Below, one piece after another: positions 52,023 to 59,897 of a stretch of 64,000 nucleotides of DNA. The first letter of the stretch is position 1; every line of letters begins with the position of its first letter. The stretch comes from Thermasporomyces sp036564245. Its GTDB lineage: Bacteria; Actinomycetota; Actinomycetes; Propionibacteriales; Actinopolymorphaceae. Location of the stretch: the NCBI GenBank assembly GCA_036564245.1, contig DATCKU010000043.1, positions 120,266-184,265 of the forward strand, in the 5' to 3' direction. The position numbers and the translations under genes were made by a program. The notes beneath the pieces are model-generated. The model was given only the letters and a program-made list of their open reading frames with translations, was not told the DNA's origin and ran no database searches.

Positions 52023-52740
52023 GCCCAGGACCGACAAGCAGGTCCACCACGTCGCGCACGACGTGCGAACGCGGCACGGGACCACGCGATCGGACACGGT
52101 CGAGCGCTACAACCGGCGAACGCGCTGGTTCCACGCCGCCACCTACGTCAGCGTGCTGCTCCTGCTGGGCACGGGCTGGTGGTTGCTGCTCGGCAACGAA
52201 GGAGATCCGAGTCCGCTCTCGAGACTTCTGGGCACACCCGACACCGTTCTTCACACCAACGTGGGATGGTTCTTCGGAGCGCTTGTCGTCGTGGGCTTGG
52301 TGATCGGCGCTCGCGCAGTCCGTACCTTCGTCGTCGAGTCGCTTCGGGTCGACAAGACGGACCGACGCTGGTTGCTGGGCTGGCCGCGTGCGATCGTCAC
52401 CGGACGGTTCCCACGACACGAGGGCCACTTCGACCCGGGGCAACGAGTGCTCAACGTCGTCTTGACGCTCGGGCTCCTGGTGGTGGTCGTCAGCGGCCTT
52501 GGCATGGCCTGGCTCTCGGGTGGGCCGGCCTTCGCGGTGCTCGTTCGGCTTCACAAGTGGAGCACCTATCTCGTGACACCACTGCTCATCGGGCACATCG
52601 TCGTCGCTGCCGGACTACTCCCCGGGTATCGCGGCGTCTGGCGATCGATGCACCTCGGCGGCCGGCTGCCGGCTCGCGTGGCTCGTCGTCTCTGGCCGGC
52701 GTGGTACGACCGCGCGACACGTGCAGATTCGCGCGATTGA
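52012..52740 (+). CDS. Cytochrome b-like membrane protein (formate dehydrogenase gamma/NapC-like topology)
   Basis: About 242 residues from ATG 52012 (open to 51985). Four predicted membrane helices: WFHAATYVSVLLLLGTGWWLLL, LHTNVGWFFGALVVVGLVIGA, LNVVLTLGLLVVVVSGLGMAWL and LVTPLLIGHIVVAAGLLPGY. His residues that could ligate two b hemes lie in RRTRWFHAATY, VLHTNVGW, VRLHKWSTY and IGHIVV. The arrangement matches the di-heme cytochrome b subunit of formate dehydrogenases and related oxidoreductases. No catalytic partner is next door; the overlapping lipoprotein is the only clear companion. The next gene converges on it, with a 37-bp gap. Confidence 0.75.
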   Translation: MATEPRTDKQVHHVAHDVRTRHGTTRSDTVERYNRRTRWFHAATYVSVLLLLGTGWWLLLGNEGDPSPLSRLLGTPDTVLHTNVGWFFGALVVVGLVIGARAVRTFVVESLRVDKTDRRWLLGWPRAIVTGRFPRHEGHFDPGQRVLNVVLTLGLLVVVVSGLGMAWLSGGPAFAVLVRLHKWSTYLVTPLLIGHIVVAAGLLPGYRGVWRSMHLGGRLPARVARRLWPAWYDRATRADSRD

Positions 52741-52777
52741 CAAGCCCTACGCGTCGTCCACGTCGGCAGGTCGCGCG

Positions 52778-53809
52778 TCACGCCGGAAGCTGCTCCGGTG
52801 TCACAGACGTTCTGGAAGCGCAGGCCTGGTAGAACGCCTGACATGCGGCGACGTTCTCCCACGCGTCGTCGACCGTTCCGATCGGGTCGGCCTCTCCACG
52901 AACGGCAGCGAGGATGTCGTCGATGTCGTCGGCCTGGGTCGACAACGCTGGCAGCTGGGTCCAGCCTCCATATCGTGGGTCGGTCACCGACAGGCGACCG
53001 GTCGCGCTGTCGTACGTAACCGCAAGGTCGGTCCCCACAATGCCCATAGACGTACGGAAAAAGCCCGTAGGCGCGGTCCAGGTGTCCTCGACGGTCGCCA
53101 CGACACCGTTTGAGAAGTCGACCGTCGCGTGCCCGTAGTCTTCGAGGGGAAGGTCGGGGTACTTGAGGTTGGCGATCCGCCCGGTGATCGACGTGACGTG
53201 CGCGTCGAAAAGCCACCGCATGAGGTCGATGTGGTAGATGCTGTGGTCGATCCAGCCGCCACCGGGCGCGCGGTCGGGGTCAGCGAACCAACCGGGGTCG
53301 GTCGCCCCTGGCCACGCCTGTGGCAGTGGAGACCACAGGGCGAAGCTCGCCGTGAGGAACTCGCCGAACCGTCCGTCGTCTCGCCACTGACGCAACCGCT
53401 GGTGCAGTGCTGACCTGCGGGAGCGACATTCTGCCGGGATGAACACCACGCCGGCCTTGCGTACCGCGTCGCGGATCCGTGTCGCCTCCTCGACCGTGCG
53501 GGCGATCGGCTTGATGGACAGGATGTGCTTGCCGGCTTCGGCTGCGGCGATGCAGGTGGCAGGATTCGTGTCTGTACTCGCGAATGCCGCGATCAGGTCG
53601 ACGGACTGGTCAGCGAGCACCTCGTCGGCGTTCGTCGTCACCTTCGCCACCTTCACCCTGGCGGCCACTTCCTGGGCCCTCGTGAGGTCGGCGTCGACGA
53701 TCGCGACAAGCTTTGCGTCAGGCCGGCCAGCGAGGGCGCGCGCCAACGGAATCGCGGTGTACCAGTGGTCCAGGCCTACGATCGCGACGCGTACGGGCGT
53801 AGTCGGCAT
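52778..53809 (-). CDS. Gfo/Idh/MocA-family oxidoreductase
   Basis: A 343-residue protein with an N-terminal Rossmann domain (VRVAIVGLDHWYTAIPLARALAG) and a C-terminal alpha/beta domain. GLDHWY replaces the GxGxxG loop, and the usual EKP is SIKPIART, with the Lys kept. GGGWIDHSIYHIDLMRWLF near residue 190 is the family's active-site signature. These enzymes oxidise or reduce sugars, inositols or glycosides using NAD(P). The start ATG has GGAAAGGAA 2-10 bases upstream. It is the downstream gene of a possible leftward unit with the thioesterase (divergent spacing 84 bp). Confidence 0.88.
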   Translation of the reverse strand: MPTTPVRVAIVGLDHWYTAIPLARALAGRPDAKLVAIVDADLTRAQEVAARVKVAKVTTNADEVLADQSVDLIAAFASTDTNPATCIAAAEAGKHILSIKPIARTVEEATRIRDAVRKAGVVFIPAECRSRRSALHQRLRQWRDDGRFGEFLTASFALWSPLPQAWPGATDPGWFADPDRAPGGGWIDHSIYHIDLMRWLFDAHVTSITGRIANLKYPDLPLEDYGHATVDFSNGVVATVEDTWTAPTGFFRTSMGIVGTDLAVTYDSATGRLSVTDPRYGGWTQLPALSTQADDIDDILAAVRGEADPIGTVDDAWENVAACQAFYQACASRTSVTPEQLPA

Positions 53810-53893
53810 GCTTCCTTTCCCTTCACGTACGGCCGGCCTTGATGTGAGCCAGCTGGACGATCGGCCGCTGTGCGGCCGCCCACGAGGAGATGG

Positions 53894-54310
53894 TCATACC
53901 CGTCCAGGATCGTCGGCGAGTGCGCGGAAACGTTCTCGAGGATTGTCGACCAACTTACGTTCGGTGAGGTCGAGCAACCCACAGATCGCCGTCAACTCTG
54001 CCGCAAGCGTGCCGTCCGGCATGAGGAAGCGCTGCAGCAGCCGGAACGTCTTTCCGTCCGTCCAGCTCAGCTCGCATGTCACGGCAACCTGATCGCCACC
54101 GCGCAGCTCACGGCGGAACCGGATCGTGGTCTCCAAGGTGGCCGGGCCGACACCGGACGCCAGAAGCTTGTCCTGCGTGATCCCCAACGCACGAAGGAAC
54201 TCCCAGCGTGCGTGTTCGGCGTAGTGCAGGTACTCGGCCTGGTTGAGGTGTCCCTGGGTATCCAGCTCGTACCCTCTGACAGCGATCGTGACAGCGAACG
54301 GCTCGGTCAT
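53894..54310 (-). CDS. Acyl-CoA thioesterase, hotdog fold (4HBT/YbgC-like)
   Basis: About 138 residues from ATG 54310 (open to 54346). ELDTQGHLNQAEYLHYAEHARWEFLRALG (about residues 14-42) carries the Asp/His-Asn pattern of YbgC/FadM-type thioesterases, and the rest matches the short hotdog domain with RELRGGDQVAVTCELSW. It would hydrolyse acyl-CoA thioesters of unknown chain. It lies upstream of the Gfo/Idh gene on the same strand with an 84-bp gap; a functional link is not evident. Confidence 0.85.
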   Translation of the reverse strand: MTEPFAVTIAVRGYELDTQGHLNQAEYLHYAEHARWEFLRALGITQDKLLASGVGPATLETTIRFRRELRGGDQVAVTCELSWTDGKTFRLLQRFLMPDGTLAAELTAICGLLDLTERKLVDNPRERFRALADDPGRV

Positions 54311-54632
54311 GACACCCATCATGGCAGGCGACGCGAGCACGACCACCCCGGTTGCCGGCTGGTTCCGGGCAGTCGTGTCTGTCCCGGTTGGACGTCCGCT
54401 CGCGGTCGGGCTGCTGTGGAGTAGACAGGCAAACGACTGGTACGCATCGCAGCGCTCGACGCACCAGGGTGTCTAGTCGCACAGACGACGATCAGTCGTC
54501 CGCGCCAGCATGCGAGCGAGTGCGGGCGCCAGGGTGGGGAGTGTCCGCATCGCCGACGCGCGCCCGTGTCGGATCAGGTGGTCGTGGGTGCGCAGCGTCT
54601 CACGAACCCTCGCGAGCGCCAAAGGCAACGGT
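54311..54632. other. 322-bp stretch without a supported gene
   Basis: Between the thioesterase start and the SDR stop. A 70-codon leftward frame (54473-54685) and a 77-codon rightward frame (54243-54476) are open but overlap real genes and have no recognisable family, ribosome binding site or coding pattern. No clear promoter or hairpin stands out. Confidence 0.5.
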
Positions 54633-55442
54633 TCAGGCGTCGGTGTCCTGGTCATCGTCCATGGGGTAGAGGCTTGCGCCGCCATCGGCGACCAGGACAG
54701 ATCCGGTCATGTAGCTCGCGAGCGGGCTCAGCATGAACAAGAAGACGTCAGCGACCGAATCGGGTGGCTGCAGATAGCCCAGCGGGATCGCCTTACGCGC
54801 GCGGGCTCGGTACTGCGGCTCGGTGTCCCACTGTCGTTGCGCCATGCCAGCAGCGACGATTCCGGGGGCGACGGCGTTCGCGCGGATCCGATAGGGGGCA
54901 AGCTCTCGGGCGAAACCGCGGGCCAGAGCCTTCATCGCCGCCTTGCTCGCGTTGTACGGCGTGATCTCCGGCCAGGGAACGTCCTGTACCCATGACGTGG
55001 TGAAGAGCAGCAGGCCGGGAGTGCCTTGTTGGATCCACCGCTTGCTTGCGGCACGCGCCAAAAGGAACGCCGCCCGAACGTTGACGTCGAGGATCTTGTC
55101 GAACACGGGGAGCGGGAAGTCCTGCACGGGATGGGCCTCGTTGACTCCGGCATGACAGCAGACCGAGTCGGGGATCGACCCCAGCAGCTCGCCGGCCTGG
55201 TCGAGGAGTCGTTCGACCTCGGCCTCGTCGGTGAGGTCGGCCTGCACGTACGACAGGCCGGGGGTCCACGCCTCGGCACCAAGCGCGGCGCGGGCTTCGT
55301 CGTCCGGCACGATGTCGTTCACGAGGACGGATGCGCCATGGTCGCGAAGCCGGCCGACGATCGCCCGTCCGAGAGCGCCGGCGCCTCCGGAGATGAGGAT
55401 TCGCCTGCCGGAAAGGTCGAGCGGATCACGTCTGTCGTTCAC
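54633..55442 (-). CDS. SDR-family oxidoreductase
   Basis: A 269-residue short-chain dehydrogenase. GTG 55442 lies 8 bases after GGAGG, which decides the start (the frame is open to 55568). The cofactor loop is ILISGGAGALGRAIVGRL, with Asp in NDIVPDDE favouring NAD(H). CCHAGVNEA takes the place of the usual NNAG. The catalytic Ser is in LFTTSWVQ, and Tyr/Lys in ITPYNASKAAM. The C-terminus has SYMTGSVLVADGGASLYPM. It is divergent from the pectate lyase, and GGCATGCC-type sites fill the intergenic region, so it may act in galacturonate or related sugar catabolism, which is inference. Confidence 0.9.
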   Translation of the reverse strand: MNDRRDPLDLSGRRILISGGAGALGRAIVGRLRDHGASVLVNDIVPDDEARAALGAEAWTPGLSYVQADLTDEAEVERLLDQAGELLGSIPDSVCCHAGVNEAHPVQDFPLPVFDKILDVNVRAAFLLARAASKRWIQQGTPGLLLFTTSWVQDVPWPEITPYNASKAAMKALARGFARELAPYRIRANAVAPGIVAAGMAQRQWDTEPQYRARARKAIPLGYLQPPDSVADVFLFMLSPLASYMTGSVLVADGGASLYPMDDDQDTDA

Positions 55443-55497
55443 GCGCTGGGCCTCCTTCGTGAGCGCGGCATCCCGCGGCTTCGTACCTCCAGACCCC

Positions 55498-55625
55498 CGC
55501 ATGCCTCGGGAGCATACAAAAAACCTACGTAACGTGGTCGTTGTGAAAAGAGCGGTGCGGGATGGCATGCCATTCCGCAGCTAGCCTCGCGCTCCGCATC
55601 CGGCAGGAGAAGTCGTGGCATGCCG
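55498..55625 (-). promoter_or_regulatory. GGCATGCC operator sites in front of the SDR gene
   Basis: CGCATGCC (55498-55505), the perfect 12-bp palindrome ATGGCATGCCAT (55562-55573) and TGGCATGCCG (55616-55625) lie within 130 bp. A leftward -10 (TATGCT, complement of 55511-55516) sits just before the first site; the -35 is poor. TGG-N4-CCA palindromes are typical of FCD-type GntR regulators. Confidence 0.6.
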
Positions 55626-55740
55626 GGGCGGCTCCGCTCTGCGATCGGCCGGACCAGCCAACAGAGCCGGAAAAGCCGTCGTCACCTGGCCACTTCCGGC
55701 CCAGTCGTCTGGATATCGCGACCTTGCACCATGACTGCTG

Positions 55741-55792
55741 TTGACGCGGCATCACCACGTGATCAGAATTCCCGGCATGCCAGCGGCATGCA
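55741..55792 (+). promoter_or_regulatory. Possible pectate lyase promoter with tandem GGCATGC sites
   Basis: TTGACG (55741-55746) is a good -35; the matching -10 near 55764-55769 (CAGAAT) is weak. Immediately downstream, GGCATGCC (55774-55781) and GGCATGCA (55785-55792) begin exactly 11 bp apart, the same tandem spacing as upstream of the hydrolase/GH127 operon. Confidence 0.5.
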
Positions 55793-55912
55793 CATAGCCA
55801 CCCGACGCCAGTCTCATCCAACGCGGCAAGAGGCGCACCCGCAGGCGACACGGCAGCTCACACGTACCCATCGAGAGTCGACCCGGTCCGCAACGACCGC
55901 GAAGGAGCCAGG

Positions 55913-58195
55913 ATGACCAGAGAGACCTCCCCTCAGCACCCTGCGGCGTTCAGCCGTCGCGGCTTTGTCACATCCAGCGCGCTTGTCGGTGGTGCTGCTC
56001 TGCTAGGAGCGGACCCGCTGTCGCCTGGGCGGGCGCGGGCGGCAACCCGCCCTCATGCAGCGGCAGCCCGCACGATTCCCGCTTTCCCGGGTGCCTTCGG
56101 CGGCGGTATGTACGCGACGGGAGGCCGTGGCGGCGAGGTGTACGAGGTGACCACGCTCGCCGACTCCGGTCCCGGATCGCTGCGCGACGCCGTCTCCAAG
56201 GACAACCGCACGATCGTCTTCCGAGTCTCCGGGAACATCTACCTGGAGGGTGGGCTCGACATCACGGGCTCGAACCTCACGATCGCCGGCCAGACGGCTC
56301 CCGGTGACGGCATCTGCGTCGTGGGCAACGAGACCACCATCATCGGCAGCAACGTCATCATCCGCTACCTGCGGTTCCGCGGCACTGACATGCTCGGCAC
56401 CCCCATCGACACCTTCAAAGGCGAGGGCGTGTCCGACGTGATCATCGACCATTGCTCGATCAGCTGGGGCGTCGACGAGTGCTTCTCCGTGTACGGGAAC
56501 CGGAACGTCACCGTGCAGTGGTGTCTCATCGCCGAAGGTCTCGCGATGTCGGCGCACGAGAAGGGACGGCACGGATACGGCGGGATCTGGGGTGGCGACA
56601 ACGTCACCTACCACCACAACCTGCTGATCCACCAGGGCGGACGCAACCCACGCTTCGGTTTCGTGGAGGATGTCGATTTGCGTGTCGACCACCGCTACAA
56701 CGTCATCTACAACTACGGGTTCACGTCCTGCTACGGCGGTGAGTGGTCCAACGGCATCAACATCGTGGGCAACTACTACAAACCCGGGCCGGACACGCTG
56801 GAGGACACGGGACCGGTCATCGTCGCGCCGGGCCGGATCGGGCGCTGGTACGTCGCCGACAACGTCGTCGAAGGCCATCCGGACGTCACCGAGGACAACG
56901 TCCGGGGAATCGACTATCCGGTCGGCGGGATCACGTTGCTGGACGAGCCGGACCGGTTCCCCAACGAGCTTCCCGCGCAGACCGCGGAGGAGGCGTTCGA
57001 GGAGGTGCTGGCGAACGTCGGCGCCATCCTGCCCCGTCGCGACTCGGTCGACGCCCGGCTCATCGCTGACGTGCGGAACGGCACCGGCCGGATAATCAAC
57101 TCTCAGACGGAGGTCGGTGGTGTGCCGCCCTTGGCCTCGACGCCTGCGCCGGTCGACTCCGACCACGACGGGATGCCGGACGACTGGGAGATCGAGCACG
57201 GCCTCGACCCGAACGATCCCTCCGACGCCAACGAGGTGCGAGGCGGCAACCGCGGATACACCAACCTCGAGGTCTACTTGAACTCGATCAAGCCACTAGG
57301 TAAGGGCAATCCGACGGTCCGCTTCGTCACGCCGAAGCTCAACCAGGTGTTCGCTTCGAGGGCCACGACGCAAGACATCACGCTCGAGGTGGAGGCACAG
57401 GCGGCTGAAGGCGAGTCCATCGCCAAGGTGGACTTCTATGCCAACGAGACGCTGGTGGGCACCGCCACCGAGGCCCCCTTCCGCGTGGTCTGGTCGGACG
57501 TCTCGGATGGTACGTACTACCTGACCGCGCGGGCCACGGACAGCCTCGGCACGTCGACGTCGTCGACCTGCACACCCGTGCACGTCAACCGCACGACGTC
57601 ATTGCCATCGCCCTGGAAGAGCCGAGACATCGGGGACGTCCCGATTCCGGGTTCGGCGGCCTTGGTGAACAACGTCTTCACGGTGAAGGGCTCCGGGAAG
57701 ATCCGTGGCCGAAAGGACGCGTTCCACTTCGTCTACCAGCCGATCGACGCGCCAGCGAACGACACGGTGGAGATCTTCGCCCGGATCGACCACCTGAGCC
57801 GCGTCTACCAGGACGTCTTCGCCGGCTTGATGATTCGGGAGAAGCTGGATCCGGACTCGCCCTACATGGCCGCGGGACTCGTCTGGGGCGAAGGCGGGCT
57901 CAAGGGTCACGTCACCCGGATCGCCGCGTCGGGCACCGAGCCCAGCATCAGCCCGTATCCCTGGGACGACGAGACGCTCGACGACCGGCCCTACTACATC
58001 AGGCTGACCAAGCGGGGAACGGAGTTCGAGGCGTTCCTGTCCAGCGACTCGTTGCAGTGGACCCGCATCGGCTACGAGCGGATCGACATGGCGGACCGGG
58101 TCTTCATCGGCCTTGCGGTCGACGGCAACAAGGAAGCCAACCAGATCGCCAACTACACGACGGCCCGGTTCAGCTTGGTGCGGGTCAACCAGTGA
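55913..58195 (+). CDS. Secreted PL1-like pectate lyase, multidomain
   Basis: A 760-residue protein. The twin-Arg signal SRRGFVTSSALVGGAALLGADP suggests Tat export. The parallel beta-helix catalytic domain (about 50-400) starts PAFPGAFGGGMYATGGRGGEVYEVTTL and has TDMLGTPIDTFKGEGVSDVIIDHCSISWGVDECFSV and HHNLLIHQGGRNPRFGF, typical of the PL1 pectate/pectate trisaccharide lyases with Ca2+ sites. DSDHDGMPDDWEIEHGLDPNDPSD near residue 415 is a Ca-binding, thrombospondin-3/dockerin-like repeat. An Ig-like domain (about 460-560) and a C-terminal laminin-G/DUF1349-like domain (570-760) follow. It cleaves polygalacturonate outside the cell. The solute-binding gene follows after 27 bp. Confidence 0.92.
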   Translation: MTRETSPQHPAAFSRRGFVTSSALVGGAALLGADPLSPGRARAATRPHAAAARTIPAFPGAFGGGMYATGGRGGEVYEVTTLADSGPGSLRDAVSKDNRTIVFRVSGNIYLEGGLDITGSNLTIAGQTAPGDGICVVGNETTIIGSNVIIRYLRFRGTDMLGTPIDTFKGEGVSDVIIDHCSISWGVDECFSVYGNRNVTVQWCLIAEGLAMSAHEKGRHGYGGIWGGDNVTYHHNLLIHQGGRNPRFGFVEDVDLRVDHRYNVIYNYGFTSCYGGEWSNGINIVGNYYKPGPDTLEDTGPVIVAPGRIGRWYVADNVVEGHPDVTEDNVRGIDYPVGGITLLDEPDRFPNELPAQTAEEAFEEVLANVGAILPRRDSVDARLIADVRNGTGRIINSQTEVGGVPPLASTPAPVDSDHDGMPDDWEIEHGLDPNDPSDANEVRGGNRGYTNLEVYLNSIKPLGKGNPTVRFVTPKLNQVFASRATTQDITLEVEAQAAEGESIAKVDFYANETLVGTATEAPFRVVWSDVSDGTYYLTARATDSLGTSTSSTCTPVHVNRTTSLPSPWKSRDIGDVPIPGSAALVNNVFTVKGSGKIRGRKDAFHFVYQPIDAPANDTVEIFARIDHLSRVYQDVFAGLMIREKLDPDSPYMAAGLVWGEGGLKGHVTRIAASGTEPSISPYPWDDETLDDRPYYIRLTKRGTEFEAFLSSDSLQWTRIGYERIDMADRVFIGLAVDGNKEANQIANYTTARFSLVRVNQ

Positions 58196-58222
58196 GAAGC
58201 TCGTCGAAAGGGTAGACGCGAG

Positions 58223-59692
58223 ATGAACAGCACATTCCTTCGAGGGATGCTGGCCACGGTGAGCACGCTGGCGTTGCTCGCGTGGGCGCCGGGTGCGTCG
58301 TCGGGCCAGTCGTCGGCTACGAGTGCGGCGGACGACTGTGACGGCGTGAGCGTTCCCAACCGCTACGACATTCCCTTCTGTGTAGAAGACGACGAGGTCT
58401 TCATCTTCGCGGCCAACTACAAGCCGTTCGAAGCCACCGTGGATGAGGAGACCCGCACCGCCGACCACGTCTTCAACACCGTGATCGGGGACAAGCTGCG
58501 GCAGGCGTTCCCCGACGTGAAGATCAAGTACGCCACCTGGGACTACCCGGTGCGTTACGACGAGCTGGAGGCGGCCGGCGTCGTACCCGACATCATCATC
58601 GACAACCCACGCAACCGGATCGACCGCGATCTCGAGCCTCGTGGCTGGGTGCAGGACCTGACACCCATGATCGAGCAGCATGACCTGGATCTCGGCCAGC
58701 TGAACCAGGCAGCGGTCGAGTTGGTGAAGTCGCGGTCCGATGGCGGGATCTACGGGATTCCGCTCTTCATCGACGACTATGTCCTCTACTACAACAAGAA
58801 GATCTTCGACCGTTTCGGGATCAAGTATCCGAAGCCGGGGATGACGTACGACGAGGCCTACCGACTGGCGAAGAAGCTCACGCGCCAGGACGGCCTGGAT
58901 GCGTACAAGGGCTACATGCAGCACCCCGACACCTACCTCGAGTTCAACCAGCTCGGGCTGTATCCGTTCCTGCCGACGGACAGTGAAGAGCCCGCTCCCG
59001 ATGAGGTCGAGGTCGACATCACGACGCCCGGGTGGAACCGTCTGGGCGAGAACATGGACCGGTTCCTCGCCATCCCGCGCAACACCTTCACGTCGGTCAA
59101 CGACTTCGTGAAGGCCGACATGAGCCGGCCGGGACACGTCGCGATGGCTGTCGACACGCTGAGCAAGCTGCCCATCTACGCAGGCAACCCGCTCTTCATC
59201 GACGACAGCGACGAAGAGGAGTACTCCGAGTGGTTGCAAAGCGTCGACGTAGGTGTGACGTCGGTGCCGGTGCTGCGGAAAGGATCGAACACGACCTACC
59301 AGCCCAACACGCTCGCCGCGTTCATCCCACCGCAGGCGAGACACCAGCAGCAGGCGTTCGAGATCGTGAAGTGGCTCGTGTCGGAGGAGGCTCAGGTCGA
59401 GTTCTCCAGGTACGCGATCAAAGCCGCGCTGGAAACGCCCGCCGTCGTCGAGAGCTTCGGAGACGGCGTGCCTGAGCTGGCTGGCATCGACACGTCGGGT
59501 GTGTACTGGGGATCCAACGCCGTGGTACGCAACTACGAGAACACGGAGTACTGGGACATCCCGATGTTCATGGTGTTCCGGCAGCACGTCTTGCGCGACG
59601 GGATGACGGTGGAGTCCTCGCTCATCGTCACCGAGACCGAGGACATCCCCGCATACATCAAGAGCAAGGCTGACGCAGGCCAGGACTGGTAG
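58223..59692 (+). CDS. Extracellular solute-binding protein without adjacent permeases
   Basis: A 489-residue, CUT1-type binding protein. A signal peptide (MNSTFLRGMLATVSTLALLAWAPGASS) has no lipobox Cys at the expected place, so it appears secreted rather than lipidated. VLYYNKKIFDRFGIKYPKPGMTYDEAYRLAKKL near residue 195 and LPAQ-like NTLAAFIPPQARHQQQAFEIVKWLVSEEAQVEFSRY near 365 are typical. It follows the pectate lyase by 27 bp and would bind a product such as an oligogalacturonide, by context. No permease or ATPase is encoded within 10 kb on this side, and a strong hairpin ends the unit. Confidence 0.88.
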   Translation: MNSTFLRGMLATVSTLALLAWAPGASSGQSSATSAADDCDGVSVPNRYDIPFCVEDDEVFIFAANYKPFEATVDEETRTADHVFNTVIGDKLRQAFPDVKIKYATWDYPVRYDELEAAGVVPDIIIDNPRNRIDRDLEPRGWVQDLTPMIEQHDLDLGQLNQAAVELVKSRSDGGIYGIPLFIDDYVLYYNKKIFDRFGIKYPKPGMTYDEAYRLAKKLTRQDGLDAYKGYMQHPDTYLEFNQLGLYPFLPTDSEEPAPDEVEVDITTPGWNRLGENMDRFLAIPRNTFTSVNDFVKADMSRPGHVAMAVDTLSKLPIYAGNPLFIDDSDEEEYSEWLQSVDVGVTSVPVLRKGSNTTYQPNTLAAFIPPQARHQQQAFEIVKWLVSEEAQVEFSRYAIKAALETPAVVESFGDGVPELAGIDTSGVYWGSNAVVRNYENTEYWDIPMFMVFRQHVLRDGMTVESSLIVTETEDIPAYIKSKADAGQDW

Positions 59693-59729
59693 CGGCCAGG
59701 CCTACCAGCCCGTGCCGGCGTCGCCTCTT

Positions 59730-59771
59730 GGTCACGTGTGGACCCGTGGCCTCCTGGGTCCACACGTGACC
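59730..59771 (+). terminator. Perfect 16-bp hairpin after the solute-binding gene
   Basis: GGTCACGTGTGGACCC (59730-59745) and GGGTCCACACGTGACC (59756-59771) are exact inverse complements with a 10-base loop; one further T-A pair extends it. CTTTC follows the right arm. The placement between two convergent genes fits a bidirectional terminator. Confidence 0.75.
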
Positions 59772-59897
59772 ACTTTCATGGGCGGGCACCATGAGGACAG
59801 CGTCGAGCGTTGACATAAGCCGTGCCCTTTTCGACGTGGTGAGAACGTGTCGTGGGCGCCAGATGTCTCACAGGCGACCGTTCTCATAGCTGCGCAC

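Noticed and set aside
53800..53815. GGCATGC at the start of the Gfo/Idh gene as another FCD-type operator
   Set aside because: It contains the start codon itself, is a single half-like site without tandem partner or palindrome extension, and may be chance.
54473..54685. 70-codon leftward frame after the SDR gene
   Set aside because: It overlaps the SDR 3' end, lacks a ribosome binding site and any recognisable pattern; too weak to call.
57599..59587. 662-codon leftward frame opposite the pectate lyase end and solute-binding protein
   Set aside because: It is an antisense shadow; both rightward genes have family motifs throughout.
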